Positions 3,893 to 6,844 of a stretch of DNA of 6,844 nt are shown in pieces (position 1 is the first letter of the stretch; each line of letters opens with the position of its first letter). The position numbers and the translations under genes were made by a program. The DNA lies in the NCBI GenBank assembly GCA_007125455.1, contig SLDE01000187.1:1-6844 (forward strand), in the 5' to 3' direction. Origin of the DNA: Ectothiorhodospiraceae bacterium. GTDB taxonomy: Bacteria; Pseudomonadota; Gammaproteobacteria; Thiohalomonadales; Thiohalomonadaceae. The notes under the pieces are model-generated. The model saw only the letters and a list, made by a program, of their open reading frames with translations, had not been told where the DNA came from and ran no database searches.

Positions 3893-6844
3893 ATGAAGAG
3901 AATGCTGTTTAACGCAACTCAACCAGAAGAGTTGCGCGTTGCCATGGTTGATGGCCAGAAGCTTTATGATCTGGACATCGAAAGTTCCACCCGCGAGCAG
4001 AAAAAATCCAACATCTACAAGGGCAAGATCACCCGTATCGAGCCCAGCCTGGAAGCGGCCTTCGTCGATTACGGTGCCGAGCGCCACGGCTTCCTGCCGA
4101 TGAAGGAAATCTCCCGCCAGTACTTTGACCCCTCGGTCGAGTTTTCCGGTCGTCCCAGCATCCAACAGGTGCTCAAGGAAGGCCAAGAGCTGATCATCCA
4201 GATCGATAAGGAAGAGCGCGGCAACAAGGGTGCCGCGCTGACGACCTTCATCAGTCTGGCCGGTCGCTACCTGGTATTGATGCCCAACAACCCCCGCGCC
4301 GGTGGCGTCTCGCGCCGTATCGAGGGCGAGGATCGCAGCGAGATCCGCGATGCGATGAGCCAGCTTAAGATCCCCACCGACATGGGCGTGATCGTGCGCA
4401 CCGCCGGGGTGGGCAAAAGCACCGAAGAGCTGCAGTGGGATCTGGACTACCTCGGTCAGGTGTGGCAAGCCATCGAAGAGGCCGCCGAACAGCGCAAGTC
4501 CCCATTCCTGGTCTATCAAGAGAGCAGCGTCACCATTCGCGCCATCCGCGACTACCTGCGCAGTGATATCAATGAGATCCTGATCGACGATGCCGAGGTC
4601 TACCAGCAGGCACGCGAGTTCATGGAAAAGGTGATGCCGCACAACCTGGGCAAGCTCAAGCTCTACCAGGACCGCGTACCGCTGTTTACCCGGTATCAAA
4701 TCGAATCCCAGATCGAGTCGGCCTTCCAGCGTGAGGTCAGCCTGCCCTCTGGTGGCTCCATCGTCATCGACCACACCGAGGCACTGGTCTCCATCGACAT
4801 CAACTCGGCCCGCGCCACCAAGGGCAGCGACATCGAGGAGACTGCGCTCAATACCAACCTGGAGGCAGCCGACGAGATCGCCCGCCAATTGCGTCTGCGC
4901 GACCTCGGTGGCCTGGTGGTCATCGACTTTATCGACATGGGCCCCTCGCGCAATCAGCGCGAGGTGGAAAATCGCCTGCGCGATGCCCTCAAGATGGACC
5001 GCGCACGGGTACAGGTAGGACGCATCTCGCGCTTTGGTCTGCTGGAGATGTCACGCCAGCGCCTGCGCCCCTCACTGGGTGAGTCCAGCCAGATTGTCTG
5101 CCCACGTTGTAACGGCCAGGGAACCATCCGCGGGGTGGAATCGCTTTCCCTCTCGGTGCTGCGCATCATCGAAGAAGATGCAATGAAGGAGAAGACCGGC
5201 CAGGTCAAGGCCCAGTTGCCGGTCGAAGTGGCCACCTTCCTGCTGAACGAAAAGCGTGCGGTGATCAACGACATTGAGGCTCGTCAGAAGGTCTCCGTGG
5301 TGCTGATCCCCAATCCCCATATGCAGACCCCGCACTACGATGTCCAGCGCATTCGCATCGATGAGATGCCTGAGGACCAGCTTCCCAGCTACGAACAAAG
5401 CAGCAAGCCCAAAGAGCTTGAGGTAACCAAGGAGGCCGAGAAGGCCCCTATCAAGCGCGAAGAGCCTGCGGTCAAGATGGTCAGCCAGACCACTGCCCCG
5501 CCAGCCGTGGAGAAACCAGCCAAGGCCGAGGAAGTGACCCAAGCACGGGCACAGCAGCAGCCTCAGCAGCAACCACAACAAAGCGGCTTCTTGCGCCGTC
5601 TGTTCAGCGCCCTGTTTAACAATGAGGAAGAGGCGAAGGAAGAAGAACAGCCCAAGAGGAGCCGTGAACCACGTCAGCGCTCCGGCCAAGGGCGCAATGG
5701 CAGCGCGCGCCGCAACCAGCGCGACGACACCACCCGCCAACGCCAGGACGCCGACAGGGGACGCAAGAAGTCCGGTGAAGGCAAGGCCGATGACAAGCAG
5801 AACAAGGATCAACGTGGCAAAAAGCCCGTCGTCCCTCAGGACAAGGCGAGCCAAGGCGATGGTAACGAGGAACGCAGCACCCGCCGCGGCAAGCGCGGTG
5901 GCCGCCGTCGTGGTGGTCGTCGCAGTGGCGGTGCTAACCCGTCCGAAGCGGTCCAGTCCCAGGAAAATAGTCAGAACCCACAAGCCGTGGAGCAGGCCGA
6001 GGCAGCACGGCAACCGCAAGAGGCACGCCCTGCGCGCGAGAGCCGTGACGACAGCCAAAACCGCCGCCGTGAGCGTCCCCGGACCGTGGTAGAGAGCCCG
6101 GCACGCAGCCAGATGCGCAGCGATAGCGGCGAGCCGCCGATTCAGACGACTACTGACCTAACCAGGACCGCAGCTACCGGGCAGGCTGTCGATACACCGG
6201 CACAGGGCGAAACCGTGCAGCAGGGTCCGGCCAATCAGGAAGCGGCGAAACCCGAATCCGTAGCCACCAAGCCCGAAGCAGCGACCACGGCGGCCAAACC
6301 AGAGCCCAGGCCTGAAGCACCAGCGATCGCTCAAGCCGAAGCCAGCAAACCGGAACCCAGCCCCCAGGCAGCCGCTCAGATCGAAGCGCAAGCAGCCCAG
6401 GCTCCGGTAGACATGCCTAAGCCAGCCAAGGCGGAAGAAACCCAGCCTCAGGCACCGGCAGATAAGCCCACGCCAGCCAAGGCAGAGGTCACTCCGACTC
6501 CGGCAGACAAGGCAGAAGAGACCCAGCCACAGGCCCCGGCGGACAAGCCCACGCCAGCCAAGGCAGAGGTCACTCCGACTCCGGCAGACAAGGTGGAAGA
6601 GGCCCTGCCTCAGGCACCGGCAGATAAGCCCACGCCAGCCAAGGCCGAGGTCACACCGACTCCGGCAGACAAGGCAGAAGAGACCCAGCCACAGGCCCCG
6701 GCAGACAAGCCCAAGCCAGCCAAAGCAGAGGTTACTCCGACTCCGGCAGCCAAGGCAGAAGAGACCCAGCCACAGGCTCCGGCGGACAAGCCCAAGCCAG
6801 CCAAGGCGGAGGTCACTTCGGCTCCGGTAGCCAAGGCAGAAGAG
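3893..6844 (+). CDS. rne: Ribonuclease E (3' end beyond the window)
   Basis: RNase E is the essential endonuclease of mRNA decay and rRNA/tRNA maturation, and the scaffold of the degradosome at the inner membrane. The 984 visible codons are open throughout. The catalytic half closely matches E. coli: split RNase H-like domain (about 1-35 and 215-278), S1 domain (36-118, with Phe57, Phe67, Lys112), 5' sensor (119-214, with Arg169-Thr170), DNase I-like domain (279-400, with metal ligands Asp302 and Asp345), zinc-link CPRC (Cys403, Cys406) and small domain (about 415-500). The tail is low-complexity: a Q/P run (553-563), an amphipathic helix GFLRRLFSALF (565-575) equivalent to the membrane-binding segment A, Arg-rich clusters (588-626, 661-680, 724-730), then Pro/Ala/Lys/Glu repeats from 847 on. 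The start follows the conserved MKRML. Degradosome partner motifs are not recognisable in the visible part. It is divergent from rluC. Confidence 0.97.
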   Translation, partial: MKRMLFNATQPEELRVAMVDGQKLYDLDIESSTREQKKSNIYKGKITRIEPSLEAAFVDYGAERHGFLPMKEISRQYFDPSVEFSGRPSIQQVLKEGQELIIQIDKEERGNKGAALTTFISLAGRYLVLMPNNPRAGGVSRRIEGEDRSEIRDAMSQLKIPTDMGVIVRTAGVGKSTEELQWDLDYLGQVWQAIEEAAEQRKSPFLVYQESSVTIRAIRDYLRSDINEILIDDAEVYQQAREFMEKVMPHNLGKLKLYQDRVPLFTRYQIESQIESAFQREVSLPSGGSIVIDHTEALVSIDINSARATKGSDIEETALNTNLEAADEIARQLRLRDLGGLVVIDFIDMGPSRNQREVENRLRDALKMDRARVQVGRISRFGLLEMSRQRLRPSLGESSQIVCPRCNGQGTIRGVESLSLSVLRIIEEDAMKEKTGQVKAQLPVEVATFLLNEKRAVINDIEARQKVSVVLIPNPHMQTPHYDVQRIRIDEMPEDQLPSYEQSSKPKELEVTKEAEKAPIKREEPAVKMVSQTTAPPAVEKPAKAEEVTQARAQQQPQQQPQQSGFLRRLFSALFNNEEEAKEEEQPKRSREPRQRSGQGRNGSARRNQRDDTTRQRQDADRGRKKSGEGKADDKQNKDQRGKKPVVPQDKASQGDGNEERSTRRGKRGGRRRGGRRSGGANPSEAVQSQENSQNPQAVEQAEAARQPQEARPARESRDDSQNRRRERPRTVVESPARSQMRSDSGEPPIQTTTDLTRTAATGQAVDTPAQGETVQQGPANQEAAKPESVATKPEAATTAAKPEPRPEAPAIAQAEASKPEPSPQAAAQIEAQAAQAPVDMPKPAKAEETQPQAPADKPTPAKAEVTPTPADKAEETQPQAPADKPTPAKAEVTPTPADKVEEALPQAPADKPTPAKAEVTPTPADKAEETQPQAPADKPKPAKAEVTPTPAAKAEETQPQAPADKPKPAKAEVTSAPVAKAEE
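5552..5581 (+). other. Glutamine/proline run in the RNase E linker
   Basis: Codons 554-563 encode QQQPQQQPQQ using mixed CAG and CAA, directly before the amphipathic helix. It marks the switch from the folded small domain to the disordered tail. Mixed codons suggest that it is kept at protein level rather than being a fresh DNA-slippage tract. Confidence 0.8.
5582..5623 (+). other. Membrane-targeting amphipathic helix of RNase E
   Basis: Residues 564-577 read SGFLRRLFSALFNN, an alternation of bulky hydrophobic and basic residues. It occupies the same place as E. coli segment A, which anchors RNase E to the inner membrane. The strongly acidic EEEAKEEE that follows separates it from the first Arg-rich cluster. 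The function is inferred from position and amphipathicity. Confidence 0.7.
5654..5932 (+). other. Arginine-rich RNA-binding segments of RNase E, including an RG/RGG cluster
   Basis: Two basic clusters are encoded. Residues 588-626 are Arg/Gln/Asp-rich, like the AR1 RNA-binding region of E. coli RNase E. Residues 661-680 contain RRGKRGGRRRGGRRSGG, with RGG-type spacing. They are joined by a Lys/Asp-rich spacer. Such segments usually bind RNA and can drive condensate formation in RNase E tails. A third short cluster (RRRERPR) is at residues 724-730. Confidence 0.7.
6431..6835 (+). repeat. Tandem 81-bp repeat array in the rne tail (five full units, continuing off the window)
   Basis: Five head-to-tail units of exactly 81 bases (27 codons) lie at 6431-6511, 6512-6592, 6593-6673, 6674-6754 and 6755-6835. 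A sixth begins at 6836. Each encodes AEETQPQAPADK, then PTPAK or PKPAK, then AEVTPTPADK, with minor changes (unit 3 begins VEEALPQ; unit 5 ends TSAPVAK). The two ends of the unit resemble each other, suggesting an older half-unit. The array contains no arginine and is a Pro/Ala-rich mix of Lys, Glu and Asp, so the protein segment should be extended and disordered. The reading frame is kept because the unit is a multiple of three. Copy number beyond the edge is unknown. Confidence 0.95.

Noticed and set aside
3788..4888. 366-codon minus-strand frame opposite the start of rne
   Set aside because: It is a shadow of the conserved catalytic half of RNase E and covers part of the rne leader; long antisense frames are common in GC-rich genes.
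5072..6058. 328-codon minus-strand frame with hydrophobic Leu/Ala-rich sequence, resembling a membrane protein
   Set aside because: It is the complement of the Gln/Lys/Glu/Arg-rich RNase E tail, which makes leucine-rich antisense by codon composition. No ribosome site or family motif was seen.
6610..6834. Repetitive minus-strand frame (AGLGLSAGACGWVSSAL repeats)
   Set aside because: It is the antisense of the 81-bp rne repeats, repetitive only because the coding strand is.
6431..6844. CRISPR array
   Set aside because: The units are contiguous 81-bp coding repeats with no unique spacers and an intact rne reading frame.

Overview
This window looks like a chromosomal housekeeping segment from a moderately GC-rich gammaproteobacterium. 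The gene order is yceF/maf (+), sppA-type S49 peptidase (-), HAD phosphatase (-), rluC (-), rne (+). As I remember it, this order matches the rne-rluC-hydrolase-peptidase-maf neighbourhood of Pseudomonas. In Escherichia coli rluC and yceF also lie next to rne, but without the two inserted genes. Protein sequences (RNase E core, RluC, YceF) are close to gammaproteobacterial families. I cannot place the organism below class.

Layout. Positions 1-303 hold no convincing gene. They are almost entirely one long imperfect palindrome (about 7-274) with CTCTGTGTTAA-type ends, which forms the leader of yceF. yceF (304-882) converges on sppA (886-1860) with only 3 bases between the stop codons. sppA, a HAD-family phosphatase (1873-2541) and rluC (2544-3503) run leftward as a tightly packed operon with gaps of 2 and 12 bases. 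A divergent 389-base intergenic region follows (3504-3892). It carries a good sigma70-like promoter and a roughly 330-base structured leader for rne, resembling in size and position the autoregulatory 5' UTR known for E. coli rne. rne begins at 3893 and stays open to the end of the window (984 codons visible, 3' end missing).

Function. rluC and rne both act on RNA: 23S rRNA pseudouridylation, and mRNA decay plus rRNA/tRNA processing. yceF removes a modified nucleotide (m7GTP). The HAD protein and the SppA peptidase are co-transcribed passengers with no obvious direct link.

No new multi-gene system is visible. The parts worth a second look are non-catalytic: the long palindrome before yceF, the rne leader hairpins, and the RNase E tail. 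That tail carries a Q/P linker, an amphipathic helix, arginine/glycine-rich clusters and a tandem 81-bp (27-residue) Pro/Ala/Lys/Glu repeat array that runs off the right edge.
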